A stretch of 20,172 bases of DNA from Actinomycetes bacterium (GCA_025964635.1 JAOPYP010000489.1:1-20172); one strand, 5' to 3'. Counted from the first letter of the stretch, positions 1-8,105 are shown. Notes: generated from the letters alone by a model not told the origin. Numbers and translations: made by a program.

Positions 1-1125
1 GAAGTAGATGAGCTTGGGGTAGGCCCGTTCGGTCCAGCTCCGCGGGGCCTGGTAGATCTCATGCGCAAAGACGGTCACGGCGGCCGGGATGTTGACGTTC
101 TTGGCGTCGAAGAAGCCGACCTTGCTCTCCCAGTACAGACGACCCGAGGAAACCGCCGTGTTCGTCAGCCAGTAGAACGTGACGTTGTCCAGGACTTCGT
201 CGCGGGTCAGGTCCCCGACTGGGTGTCCCGCGAAGGCGTCTGCGATGTCCTGGTAACTGCCCGCGTCGTGGTTGATCATCCACGCGGCCAGGCCGACAGG
301 TGAATCCGCCAGCCCGTACAGCGTTTGCGGCTGCGTAGCCATTTCCGCGGCGTAGCCGATGCCCGCGCTGTAGAGGAAGTTCAGCTGCTCCCATGCGCGC
401 TGTTCACCGGCTGACAGGCCGGCTGGCGCCGGGGCGCCGGTCACGAAGCGGATCGCCGCCGCGACCTCGGGCGGGACCACGCCGGGCATGTTGGTGTGCA
501 TCCCGAGCAGTCCCGGTGGTGCCTGCGCCGCCATCACGTCCGTGACGACCGCACCCCAGTCGCCGCCTTGCGCCACGAATCGCGTGTAGCCGAGGCGCTT
601 CATCAGCTCCACCCAGGCACGTGCCATGCGGGCTGGGTCCCACCCGACCTCCCGCGGCTTGCCGGAGTACCCGTAGCCCGGCATCGACGGGATCACCACG
701 TCGAAGGCGTCCGCTGCGCTCGCACCGTGGGCCGTGGGATTGGTGAGCGGGTCGATGATCGCCAGCAGCTCGATGACCGAGCCGGGCCACCCGTGCGTGA
801 TGATGACCGGCAGCGCGTTTTCATGCGCCGAGCGGACGTGGATGAAGTGAATGTCGAGCCCGTCAATCTCGGTCATGAAGTGCGGCAGGGCACTCAGCTT
901 CGCCTCGCACCTGCGCAAGTCGTACTCCGCCGCCCAGTAGCGCGCGAGTTCCTTGATCACCGCCAACTGCACGCCCTGCGAATGATCCGCGACGAGCTCC
1001 TGGTCGGGCCAGCGCGTGGCCGCGACGCGCGCACGCAGCGCCTCGATTTCCGCCTCGGGGGTGACCGGGACCGTGAACGGCCGGACCGCCGTAGTGCCCG
1101 ATGACTGTTCGGTCTTGGCAGACAT
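1..1125 (-). CDS. EHN-type epoxide hydrolase (alpha/beta hydrolase), 3' end outside window
   Basis: The 375 visible codons read as an epoxide hydrolase of the microsomal/EHN type, which adds water to epoxides through an Asp-ester intermediate. An EHN-like N-terminal segment (about residues 14-120) leads into the oxyanion motif HGWPGS (111-116). The nucleophile elbow is QGGDWG with Asp189. Glu355 in FAHEIYQAP fits the charge-relay acid of mammalian microsomal epoxide hydrolase. The catalytic His, normally in a GGHF-type motif just downstream, lies beyond the left edge, so the gene is cut by the window and not shown to be broken. The ATG start (1123-1125) is chosen because GGGAG lies 6 nt upstream. 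It is the last gene of the leftward cluster and has its own 176-bp upstream gap after LAL1. Substrate unknown; the family assignment is firm. Confidence 0.9.
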   Translation of the reverse strand, partial: MSAKTEQSSGTTAVRPFTVPVTPEAEIEALRARVAATRWPDQELVADHSQGVQLAVIKELARYWAAEYDLRRCEAKLSALPHFMTEIDGLDIHFIHVRSAHENALPVIITHGWPGSVIELLAIIDPLTNPTAHGASAADAFDVVIPSMPGYGYSGKPREVGWDPARMARAWVELMKRLGYTRFVAQGGDWGAVVTDVMAAQAPPGLLGMHTNMPGVVPPEVAAAIRFVTGAPAPAGLSAGEQRAWEQLNFLYSAGIGYAAEMATQPQTLYGLADSPVGLAAWMINHDAGSYQDIADAFAGHPVGDLTRDEVLDNVTFYWLTNTAVSSGRLYWESKVGFFDAKNVNIPAAVTVFAHEIYQAPRSWTERAYPKLIYF

Positions 1126-1131
1126 ATGGGG

Positions 1132-1136
1132 CTCCC
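1132..1136 (-). promoter_or_regulatory. Ribosome binding site of epoxide hydrolase
   Basis: GGGAG on the minus strand, 6 nt before the ATG. It decides the start against an overlapping out-of-frame ATG at 1144. Confidence 0.6.
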
Positions 1137-1203
1137 TTCTCCATAGATGTGCCTACGACACGAAGCCTGCTCGTCTCGTCTCCGCTCCGCGCCCGTAGAA
1201 GGC

Positions 1204-1264
1204 CCTGGGTCTGTTGCCTGGGTTGCTCACTGGGCTACTCACTGGGGGTAGCGCTCCCTGGGTT
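1204..1264. repeat. Cluster of short direct repeats upstream of epoxide hydrolase
   Basis: Three copies of CCTGGGT lie at 1204-1210, 1217-1223 and 1257-1263; the last two extend to CCTGGGTT. Two copies of CTCACTGGG lie at 1226-1234 and 1238-1246, 12 bp apart. The cluster sits in the 176-bp gap between the LAL1 stop and the epoxide hydrolase start. It could be an operator or promoter-proximal binding region for the hydrolase gene, but no protein is shown to bind. It could also be chance low-complexity drift. Confidence 0.4.
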
Positions 1265-1301
1265 CTGATCGCGTCATCGAGGCGCTGCCCGACGGCTGAC
1301 A

Positions 1302-4070
1302 TCAGGTCGGGATCAGCTGGGCGTCAGGGCCGGCCAGTGCGTTCGCCAGCTCCCGCCGGGAACGGATGCCGAGCTTGGTGAATACGTTGCGCAGATGCCA
1401 CTCAACGGTCCGCGAGCTGAGGAAGAGCCGCGCGGCGATCTCCGGATTGGACAGCCCTCCGCCGGCGAGCCGCGCGATCTGCCGCTCCTGGGCGGTCAGA
1501 TCGTCGCGCGTCTCGACCGTCCGCTTGCGCACTTTCTCGCCCGTGGCCTGAAGCTCCTGGCGTGCGCGCTCAGCGAACGCCTCCATCCCGATTGCGACCA
1601 GCATCTCGTGGGCCGTGCGGAGCTGCTCGCGCGCATCGACCCGGCGATTCTCGCGGCGCAGCCATTCGCCATAGAGCAGGTGGGCGCGGGCGACCTCCGG
1701 GCGGAGGCGGGTGGGCCTCAGCCGCTCGATCGCCTCGCGATACAGCTTGTCGGCGGCCGCCCCGTCGCTCAGCAGCGCCCGGCAGCGTGCTTCGATGCCG
1801 AGCGCGAACTCGGTACCGCAGGGTTGCGTTGTCTTCGCCAGTCGCTCGAGCGCCTCGCGGGCGAGTTCGGCGTCCCCTCGGCGGGCGGCTGCCTCGACGA
1901 GCTCGGGCAGCACCCACGTGGGTATCCAGTGGTTGAGGGTGTCCGTCGTGGCTCGCCGGGCCGCCGATGCCGCCTGGTCATAGCGAGTGAGGCCGTTGTA
2001 CAGGACCGCGGCCGCCCAATACGCTCGCAGGGCCGTCGTTCCCTGCCCTCCGAATTGCTCGATCGCGCTCCCTATCGCTGCGGATGCCTCGCCTTCTCTG
2101 CCCTGCAGTGCGCGGAGCCGCAGCAAGGTGTACGGCGGGAAACGGGTCCCGGTCACCGCCGCCACGCTGTCGATCTCGGCGACGAGCGAGGCGGCACCGG
2201 CGAAGTCCCCCGTCCACACGATCGCCATCCCGAGATACGTGAGGTGGATCGGCAGCGCCGCAAGCGCGCCGGCGTCGCGGACGATCTGGACCTGTCGCGC
2301 GCAGCTCGCGAGCCAGCCCTCGTGGTCCCACACGGCTGCGCTGGCGCCCGCGGTCGTCCAACCCCACCGCAGTACGTCCTCTGCGGGAATGCTGGCGACC
2401 GCCAGCACTGCTCGCTGCAACGTCGGGGTCGCGGCGGCGTGTCCCTCAGTGATCAGCAGGGCGAAGCCGTCCAGCATCAGGTCACGTGGACGTGGGCCAC
2501 CCGGCGGCGGCGGGAGGGCCCGCACCGCGCGGCAGATCTCCACCAGGACGTCTCGTGCGGCGACATCCTCCGCCAGTCCCGCCGCGCCCCAGGCGGTCAG
2601 GTAGGTCTCGCGCGCAAGGTCCAGGTCGAACGACTCGAGCCGTCTCGCTGCCTTCAGCAGCAGCGGGGGAGCATCGCTCCAAAGGCCCGCGGCGAAGGTG
2701 ACCTGAGCACGCAGTAGGTCGACCAGAGCGCGCTGGAACTCGTCGAGCGGCCCGGCCTCGGCGGTGGCGGCCAGCCCGAGAGCCGCGTCGAATTCGCCGG
2801 CCTGCAAGCTTGCCTGCGCCGCGGCCAGAGCGCGAACCGCCCGCCGCGCCGGGTCCTTGGTCAGCGCCACGGCGCGGCGCAGGAACGCCGCCGCGGCGGC
2901 GAGCCCGCCGCGCGCCTGCGCCCGGCCAGCCGAGCGCTCGAGCTCCACGGCGACGTGCTCGTCAGGCCCCGCAGTGGCCGCAGCCAGATGCCACGCACGA
3001 CGGTCCGGATCGGCTTTCCGATCGGTTGCTTCGGCCAGCGCCAAGTGAACCGCGCGGCGATCCTCTGCCGCCGCCGATCGATACATCGCCGAGCGCACCA
3101 GCGGATGGCGGAACGTCACCCGTCCGCCGATGGCCAGCAATCCTTCCGCCTCTGCGGCCTCCGCGTCCGCCGGACCGATACCGAGCCGCCCGGCCGCCCG
3201 CCACAGCAGCAGCGGATCGCCGACCGGCTCCGCCGCCGCCACCAGCAACAGGCGCCGCGCGTCATCAGAGAGCAGCTCGAGACGCCGGACGAAGCTGTCC
3301 TCGATCCGCCCGGTCAGCGCCTGCGCGCCCAGCAGGCCGAAGCCGCCCGCCAGCTGCGCCGGGGTCAACCCATGCGGCAGCTCGAGCAACGCCAGCGGAT
3401 TCCCCCGCGTCTCGGCGACGATCCGGTCCCGGACTGCCTCATCCAATTTGAACCGCACGGCCGAGCTCAGCAGCGCGCGGGCGTCGCCGTTGCCCACTCC
3501 CAGCACCTCCAGCTCGGGCACATGCCGAAACTCCTCGCCCGGCTCGCGGGCGGCGAAGACGATCCCGACCGGCTCCGCCAGCAGGCGACGGGCGACGAAG
3601 GCCAGCGTCAGCCCTGAGGTCTGATCCAGCCACTGCGCGTCATCGACGACGCACAGAAGCGGTCGTTCCTCGGCCACCGCCGCGAACAGACTGAGCACCG
3701 CCAACCCAACGAGAAACCGATCCGGGGGTGCGCCGGTGCTCCTGCCGAACACGATCTCCATGGCCTGCCGTTGCGGCGGCGGGAGTCTGTCGAGCCGGTC
3801 GAGGAGCGGCCCGCACAGCTGATGCAGACTGGCGAAAGCCAGCTCCATCTCCGACTCCACCCCCGCCGCCCGGACGACCGTCAGATCCGACGCCGACGCG
3901 ATCAGGTATTCCAGCAGCGCCGTCTTCCCGATCCCAGCTTCGCCGCGCAGCACCAGCGACCGGCTCTCGCCGAGGCGGACCGACGAGACCAAGTCGTCAA
4001 GCAGCGCGCACTCACTCGCCCGGCCGCGCAGCGTCGGCCGCCTGCCCGGTCCAGGGAAACGGCTCTTCAT
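1302..4070 (-). CDS. LuxR-family large ATP-binding transcriptional regulator (LAL1)
   Basis: A 922-residue regulator of the LAL (large ATP-binding LuxR) group, cytoplasmic and DNA-binding. Numbered from the ATG, it has an N-terminal AAA/NACHT-like ATPase with Walker A GEAGIGKT (43-50) and Walker B LLCVVDDA (about 138-145). A long Ala/Leu/Arg-rich helical middle region of TPR-like character follows. A C-terminal LuxR HTH (about 857-912) contains LTAQERQIARLA and SSRTVEWHLRNVFTKLGIRS. Length is typical for LALs. An in-frame TAG at 4092-4094 limits the start to TTG 4079, TTG 4076 or ATG 4070; ATG is preferred, but no Shine-Dalgarno is visible and a hairpin occupies that place. It lies downstream of the GMC pair in the same direction, so it may regulate that pair or the epoxide hydrolase (inference). 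Its ligand is unknown. Confidence 0.92.
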   Translation of the reverse strand: MKSRFPGPGRRPTLRGRASECALLDDLVSSVRLGESRSLVLRGEAGIGKTALLEYLIASASDLTVVRAAGVESEMELAFASLHQLCGPLLDRLDRLPPPQRQAMEIVFGRSTGAPPDRFLVGLAVLSLFAAVAEERPLLCVVDDAQWLDQTSGLTLAFVARRLLAEPVGIVFAAREPGEEFRHVPELEVLGVGNGDARALLSSAVRFKLDEAVRDRIVAETRGNPLALLELPHGLTPAQLAGGFGLLGAQALTGRIEDSFVRRLELLSDDARRLLLVAAAEPVGDPLLLWRAAGRLGIGPADAEAAEAEGLLAIGGRVTFRHPLVRSAMYRSAAAEDRRAVHLALAEATDRKADPDRRAWHLAAATAGPDEHVAVELERSAGRAQARGGLAAAAAFLRRAVALTKDPARRAVRALAAAQASLQAGEFDAALGLAATAEAGPLDEFQRALVDLLRAQVTFAAGLWSDAPPLLLKAARRLESFDLDLARETYLTAWGAAGLAEDVAARDVLVEICRAVRALPPPPGGPRPRDLMLDGFALLITEGHAAATPTLQRAVLAVASIPAEDVLRWGWTTAGASAAVWDHEGWLASCARQVQIVRDAGALAALPIHLTYLGMAIVWTGDFAGAASLVAEIDSVAAVTGTRFPPYTLLRLRALQGREGEASAAIGSAIEQFGGQGTTALRAYWAAAVLYNGLTRYDQAASAARRATTDTLNHWIPTWVLPELVEAAARRGDAELAREALERLAKTTQPCGTEFALGIEARCRALLSDGAAADKLYREAIERLRPTRLRPEVARAHLLYGEWLRRENRRVDAREQLRTAHEMLVAIGMEAFAERARQELQATGEKVRKRTVETRDDLTAQERQIARLAGGGLSNPEIAARLFLSSRTVEWHLRNVFTKLGIRSRRELANALAGPDAQLIPT

Positions 4071-4079
4071 CAGCAACAA

Positions 4080-4105
4080 CCGCGCTTCGTGCTATCGAAG
4101 CGCGG
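4080..4105. promoter_or_regulatory. Perfect 10-bp hairpin at the LAL1 translation start
   Basis: Arms 4080-4089 and 4096-4105 are perfectly complementary (CCGCGCTTCG with CGAAGCGCGG) around a 6-nt loop. On the LAL1 (minus) strand the stem ends 9 nt before the ATG and is followed by TTGTTGCT. It occupies the position where a Shine-Dalgarno would lie. It may be a translational or transcriptional control element for LAL1, an operator, or a weak terminator of the GMC pair that ends at 4232. The T-tract is too interrupted for a confident terminator call. Confidence 0.55.
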
Positions 4106-4231
4106 CAAGGTTCGTCGCCGCTCGCTCTGCCGCACCGCCCGCGGCCCAGACGGGAAGACCGCCCCGGCGCAGGCGCAGCTCATCGTCAAGCGCCCGGTAT
4201 GGCCTGATCACAGCGCGCGACTGAAGGTCGA

Positions 4232-5830
4232 TCAAAGCGCCCCCGCTTTCAGCTGCTGCTCGATGTAGTCGGCCTGGCGCAGCGCCAGCGCGACGATCGT
4301 CAGCGTCGGGTTCGCCGCCGCCGCGGTCGTCATCACGCTGCCATCGGACACGAACAGGTTCGGCACGTCGTGCGCCCGGCCGAACTCGTTCACGACGCCG
4401 TCCTCCGGGCGCGCGCTCATCCGGGCGGTCCCCAGGTTGTGGGTAGTCGGATACGGCGAAACACGGAACGTGCGCAACGCGTCGACGGCGGCGTAAACCG
4501 ACTCGCCCGCGGCGTAGGCGTGCTCGCGCATCGCCGTGTCGTTCGGGTGGTCGTCGACATGCACATTAGGCACCGGCTGGCCGAACTGGTCGCGCACATC
4601 GCGGTTGAGCGTGACCCGGTTGCTCGCCTGCGGCATGTCCTCGCCAACCAGCCACATGCCGGCCATGTGGTCGTACTGCTCCATGATCTTGGCGAAGTCG
4701 CGGCCCCAGGCCCGCGGGCTCAGGAACGTGGACAGGAAGGACGGCCCGAGAGAGAGCAGTTGCATGTAATAGCCGCCGGCGAAGCCGCGTCCGGGGTCGT
4801 TGCGCGACTCGTCGGTGACGATGCCCGCCATCGTCTCGCCGCGGTACATCCGCACCGGCTTGTCGAACGTGGCGAACACTGACCCGGTGAGATGGCGCAT
4901 GTAATTGCGCCCCACCTGGCCGCTGGAGTTCGCCAGCCCATCCGGGAACAGCGGCGAGTCCGAGTTCAGCAGCAGCCGTGCGGTCTCGATCGCGTTACAG
5001 GCGACGCACACGACTCGCGCGCTCTGGCGCTGCTCGTTCCCTTCGGCGTCGAGGTAGACGACGCCGGTCACCTTGCCGGAGTCGTCGTGCTCGATCCGGA
5101 TCGCCATCGACTCCGGCCGGAGGTCAAGCCGGCCGGTCTTCTCGGCCTCAGGGATCTCGGCGGTCAGCGTCGACCAGTGCGCGCGTTGCTTGTCGCCCTG
5201 GTAGTTGAAGCCGTCCTGGATGGTTGCGGGCCGCCCATCGCGCGGCACCGTGTTGAACGCCAGCCGGCCCGTGCTGACGCCGGTGTAGCCGACGCGCTTG
5301 GCCCCGTTGCCCATCACCTTGAAGTTGTTATTGGCCGACGGCGCCGGGATCCCGTTGGTGCGCGTGACGCCCAGCCGGTCCTCGGCCTGATCGTAGTAGG
5401 GCTCGAGGTCGGACAGGCCGATCGGCCAGTCGAGCAGGCTGGCGCCGTCGATGGGCCCGTGCTCGGAGCGGATCCGGAACTCCCATTCCTTGAAGCGCAC
5501 GCAGCAACCGGCCCAGTGAACAGTCGTGCCGCCAACCGTCTTGCAGGTCCAGGCGGGCAGGGTCGGAAAGTCCTCGGCTATCAGCCATGAGCCAGACGTC
5601 GTGCGCTCGTCCAGCCAAGCGAGCTGGTTGAGCGAGGCCCACTCGTCGTTGATGAAGTCCTCAGGCTGGTAGTGCTTTCCTGCTTCGATCAGGACGACCT
5701 TCGCGCCCCTCTGGCAGAGCTCGTTCGCAAGCGTGCCCCCGCCCGCGCCGGAGCCGATGACGACGATGACGTCGGGGTCGTGGGCCGGAAAGCGGCTGAC
5801 CGGCCGGTGGTCATGGCCCTGAGGGCTCAC
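4232..5830 (-). CDS. GMC-family FAD oxidoreductase (gluconate 2-dehydrogenase / pyranose-oxidase-like)
   Basis: A 532-residue flavoprotein of the GMC family, which oxidises alcohols or sugars using FAD. The N-terminal dinucleotide motif is GSGAGG (26-31), followed by the adenine-binding acid in VVLIEAG (45-51). The GMC signature is VGGTTVHWAG (99-108). The C-terminal active-site region has THNLGTARM (463-471), and the last FAD segment is NPTLTIVALALRQADYI (507-523). No signal peptide or membrane segment is seen. The GTG start (5828-5830) overlaps the stop of the upstream subunit-3-like gene in a GTGA, indicating translational coupling. Gluconate 2-dehydrogenase-type enzymes often also have a cytochrome c subunit, but none is next to it here. 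The substrate cannot be told from sequence; the family call is firm. Confidence 0.93.
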   Translation of the reverse strand: MSPQGHDHRPVSRFPAHDPDVIVVIGSGAGGGTLANELCQRGAKVVLIEAGKHYQPEDFINDEWASLNQLAWLDERTTSGSWLIAEDFPTLPAWTCKTVGGTTVHWAGCCVRFKEWEFRIRSEHGPIDGASLLDWPIGLSDLEPYYDQAEDRLGVTRTNGIPAPSANNNFKVMGNGAKRVGYTGVSTGRLAFNTVPRDGRPATIQDGFNYQGDKQRAHWSTLTAEIPEAEKTGRLDLRPESMAIRIEHDDSGKVTGVVYLDAEGNEQRQSARVVCVACNAIETARLLLNSDSPLFPDGLANSSGQVGRNYMRHLTGSVFATFDKPVRMYRGETMAGIVTDESRNDPGRGFAGGYYMQLLSLGPSFLSTFLSPRAWGRDFAKIMEQYDHMAGMWLVGEDMPQASNRVTLNRDVRDQFGQPVPNVHVDDHPNDTAMREHAYAAGESVYAAVDALRTFRVSPYPTTHNLGTARMSARPEDGVVNEFGRAHDVPNLFVSDGSVMTTAAAANPTLTIVALALRQADYIEQQLKAGAL

Positions 5831-6249
5831 GATCCCGCCTCCGGGTCAGGAAGCCAGTCGAGGTCATCGAAGCCCCGGTTGATGTAGCCACCCTTGTCGA
5901 ACGACGGCCCCTCGTAGCCGACCAGCTGCCAGGTGCGCTCGTCGGAGTAGACCTCAACGACTGCGGTCGAGCGCACCAGCTCGAAGAAGGCCGAGCCCTC
6001 GATCCCCTTCAGCGCCTCGAGTCGCTCGTCCGCCGGAAGCCCAGCGAACGGGCGGCCGCCGTTGAGCGCGGATACGCCGTCCCCGATCGTCCGCGCGGCC
6101 CCGGAATCCTCGCGCGCGGTCTCGGTAAGCCTCTCGCCGACCCGCGCGTAAACGTCGTCGGGCAGCGCGTCGTGCGGGTACATGGTGCGAGCGGCAGCCG
6201 CGATGGTCGCTATCGCCCCGCCGAGGGTTGCCGGTTCGGGTGTGCTCAT
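5827..6249 (-). CDS. Gluconate 2-dehydrogenase subunit 3 family protein
   Basis: A 140-residue protein resembling the small (subunit 3) partner of membrane or periplasmic FAD-dependent sugar dehydrogenases. The typical features are a helical N-terminal half and the C-terminal pattern FFELVRSTAVVEVYSDERTW, then VGYEGPSF and a YINRGFDD-like tail. It is short for the family and has no twin-arginine signal, whereas many homologues carry one, so this copy is predicted cytoplasmic. A G-tract (6256-6261) lies 6 nt before the ATG. It is first in the pair and overlaps the GMC gene by 4 bp, so it probably acts as a partner or chaperone of the flavoprotein (inference from family context). Confidence 0.82.
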   Translation of the reverse strand: MSTPEPATLGGAIATIAAAARTMYPHDALPDDVYARVGERLTETAREDSGAARTIGDGVSALNGGRPFAGLPADERLEALKGIEGSAFFELVRSTAVVEVYSDERTWQLVGYEGPSFDKGGYINRGFDDLDWLPDPEAGS

Positions 6250-6491
6250 GCGCAGCCCCCCAACGCGGCAGACATTACGCGACCTCGATCACCGTGTCGA
6301 CCCGCGGCCAGATGACGGTCAAACGACTTTCACGAGTGTGGGGAGGTCTTAATAACCAGGCCCTTACCTGTATTTCCTTGTGAAGCTATGGGGATTCTGA
6401 GCCCAGACCTCGTCCTATGCCATGGACGCGGTGCGCGGGCCCGCTCCGGCATTGTTCACCACTCGACCGGAGCATATGAGCAGGCCCAGGC

Positions 6492-6660
6492 TTACCGGGA
6501 TGCGCCGAAGAACCCGGTCAGGATCGGAGCGATCACATCGACCGGGGCGTTGTGATCGAAGCCGTCGAGCATCCTGAGCTGCGCGCCGGGCGTGGCCGCG
6601 GCCTGGTCAGCCAGGGAGCGCTGGAACCAGGGCGGGCGGCCGGATCCGTCTACGGTCGAC
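6492..6660 (-). pseudogene. C-terminal fragment of an alpha/beta hydrolase
   Basis: The minus strand reads about 55 codons ending at TAA (6492-6494). They include PPWFQRSLADQAAATPGAQ, MLDGFDHNAPVDVIAPIL and TGFFGASR. This matches the usual end of small alpha/beta hydrolases: a helix of alanines, then a His-containing G-x-x-H-x-(V/A)P segment as the catalytic His, then a final helix with V-L-x-x-F-F. Upstream of about 6660 the similarity stops and the sequence switches to a different coding pattern on the other strand. The nucleophile and acid regions are absent, so this is a truncated relic. Recognition is by motif pattern only. Confidence 0.55.
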
Positions 6661-6915
6661 GGCCACACCCTGGCCGGGCTGTGGCACGGTCAGGACCCGC
6701 CGGGGCTGGAGGCAGGCGAGCGCGGACCCCCTCCTGCGAGCGGTCCGCACGGCGACCCCGCTGTACGTCCGGCACAGCAACGGCGAGCACGAGTACTACA
6801 GCACCGCTAACGGTCTGTTGGGGCGGGACAACATCCCCGGCGGCGGCATCCCCGGCGTCCTGCCGCACTCCCTCGTGGCGATGGAGAACTGCCGCACCGG
6901 CGCGCCACATGGACG
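6655..6915 (+). pseudogene. Unrecognised coding fragment with an internal frameshift
   Basis: The plus strand shows two joined coding-like stretches. The first reads DGHTLAGLWHGQDPPGLEAGE up to about 6720. The second, in another frame, reads DPLLRAVRTATPLYVRHS, then NGEHEYYSTANGLLGRD and IPGVLPHSLVAMENC, up to about 6900. About 57 of 60 codons in the second stretch end in G or C, as in the real genes here. No convincing start or stop fits either stretch, and a one-base shift near 6720 separates them. I do not recognise the family. It is flanked on both sides by minus-strand relics, so it is best read as a decayed fragment. Confidence 0.4.
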
Positions 6916-6919
6916 TCGA

Positions 6920-7038
6920 TGCCTAGCTTGTCGGCGAGCGCCTCCAGCCGCACGAAGGTCATCGAGCCCGCGAAGGCGGTTATCCGGTCCTGGAGCCGCC
7001 GGCGCCGCCGGATGACGGTGTCACGTTCATTCCAATAT
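6920..7038 (-). pseudogene. DUF1003-like fragment
   Basis: The minus strand reads WNERDTVIRRRRR, then LQDRITAFAGSMTFV, then RLEALADKLGIDVHVA. The middle string closely resembles the first part of DUF1003 membrane proteins (D-R-I-T-x-F-A-G-S-M-x-F-V before the first membrane helix). The expected hydrophobic helices do not follow: the frame jumps straight into an unrelated-looking helix and then an Arg/Cys-rich run. This fits a fragment with an internal deletion. There is no start codon with a ribosome site. The call rests on one short motif. Confidence 0.4.
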
Positions 7039-7190
7039 CGCGATCCAGGAGTCCCTCGCGCCGGTCATGCCACGCCCCGCACACTCTCCGCAACCTCACG
7101 CTCTCGGGCACCAGGGAGGAATGTCGCACAGCCCCGCCAGCCCGCGGTGCTAGCGGGTCATGCTCGCGGCGGACTCCCTGCCGTGAGCCG

Positions 7191-8105
7191 TCACGCGGAC
7201 TTGGTCACCGAGGCCTGGTAGATCTGCTCGATCGAGCGTTCCAGCTGGGCGTTGAACTCCTCATCGGTCTGGCTCTCGGTCAGGCCTTCGAGGAGTGCGC
7301 GGGAGAAGCTGGCGATGAGGGTGGGGTCGCGCGCGAGCAGGGCGCAGGCCTCGTCGCGGCTGTAACCCCCGGACAGGGCCACGACCTGCAGGACGCGCGG
7401 GTCGGACGCCAGTTCGCCGTACAGGCCAGGCTGGGCTGGGATCGTGATCTTCAGCATCACGGTGGCGTCCTGGGGCAGCGCCCCGACGTGCTTGGCGATA
7501 GCGTCGCGCAGCATCGTCTCGGCCTGTTCCTTGTGCGGGGATGAGATGCTGACCTCGGGCTCGATGATCGGGACGAGCCCGGCGCTCATGATCCGGCTCG
7601 CGTAGCCGAACTGCTGATCCACGATGGCCGCGATCCCCGCCTCGTTGGCGTCCTTGATCACCGACCGCATCTTGGTGCCGAAGATCTGGTGCCGCTGCGC
7701 GCGCTCCAGCAGGTCATCGAGGGTGCCGATGGGCTTCATGAGCTGCACGTCGTCCTGCTCGGCCGCGAGTCCCTTGTCGACCTTCAGGAACGGGACCACG
7801 TTCCTTTCGTCCCACAGGTACTGGGCGGTGGGGACACCGCTGATGTCCCGGTCCATGGTCTGCTCGAACAGGATGGCCGCGAGGACGCGCGAGCCGTCGA
7901 AGGCCGGGCTGGTCAGCACCCGGGTCCGCATCGCGTGGACTAGGTCGAACATCTCGGCGTCGGAACTGTAGCGGTCCTCCGCGACGCCGTACTCGGCCAG
8001 CGCCTTCGGGGTGCTGCCACCGCTCTGGTCGAGGGCCGCGAAGAAACCCCGGCCGGTCTTGATCTTCTCGAACTGGGTGCTGTTCACCTTTCCGTATTCT
8101 GGCAC
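7191..8105 (-). CDS. fda: Class I fructose-bisphosphate aldolase
   Basis: A 304-residue Schiff-base aldolase that splits fructose 1,6-bisphosphate into glyceraldehyde 3-phosphate and dihydroxyacetone phosphate in glycolysis and gluconeogenesis; cytoplasmic. It has the class I landmarks: AALDQSGGSTPKAL (23-36), FLKVDKGL (106-113) with Lys108 and Lys111, IIEPEV (180-185) with Glu182, and MLKITIP (217-223) where Lys219 is the expected Schiff-base lysine. The phosphate-binding SGGYSR is at 245-250. Length matches the short bacterial class I enzyme (about 296 residues in staphylococci). The GTG start (8103-8105) is chosen because family members begin right there with a x-x-E-Y-G-K-V-N-S pattern; the Shine-Dalgarno is weak. 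It lies downstream of the sensor kinase on the same strand. Confidence 0.95.
   Translation of the reverse strand: MPEYGKVNSTQFEKIKTGRGFFAALDQSGGSTPKALAEYGVAEDRYSSDAEMFDLVHAMRTRVLTSPAFDGSRVLAAILFEQTMDRDISGVPTAQYLWDERNVVPFLKVDKGLAAEQDDVQLMKPIGTLDDLLERAQRHQIFGTKMRSVIKDANEAGIAAIVDQQFGYASRIMSAGLVPIIEPEVSISSPHKEQAETMLRDAIAKHVGALPQDATVMLKITIPAQPGLYGELASDPRVLQVVALSGGYSRDEACALLARDPTLIASFSRALLEGLTESQTDEEFNAQLERSIEQIYQASVTKSA

Larger units (their letters stand above)
6250..7190. other. 941-bp gene-decay region without an intact gene
   Basis: No complete gene is supported here. The part nearest the subunit-3 gene (6250-6490) contains a relatively AT-rich patch (about 6349-6390) and probably the promoter of the GMC pair, though no clear -35/-10 pair can be named. 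From 6492 to about 7035 there are three coding-like fragments, listed separately. The segment 7036-7190 shows only a weak CCCGC/GCGGG hairpin near 7141-7157 downstream of the aldolase stop. Confidence 0.6.

Noticed and set aside
863..1144. 93-codon minus-strand frame beginning at ATG 1144
   Set aside because: It overlaps the epoxide hydrolase N-terminus in another frame; the hydrolase frame has the ribosome site and family motifs.
1395..2717. 440-codon plus-strand frame
   Set aside because: Antisense to LAL1, no domain, composition typical of a complementary-frame artefact.
4080..4105. Hairpin as a standard intrinsic terminator of the GMC pair
   Set aside because: It lacks a proper T-run after the stem and touches the start of the next gene, so only a regulatory or weak terminator role is offered.
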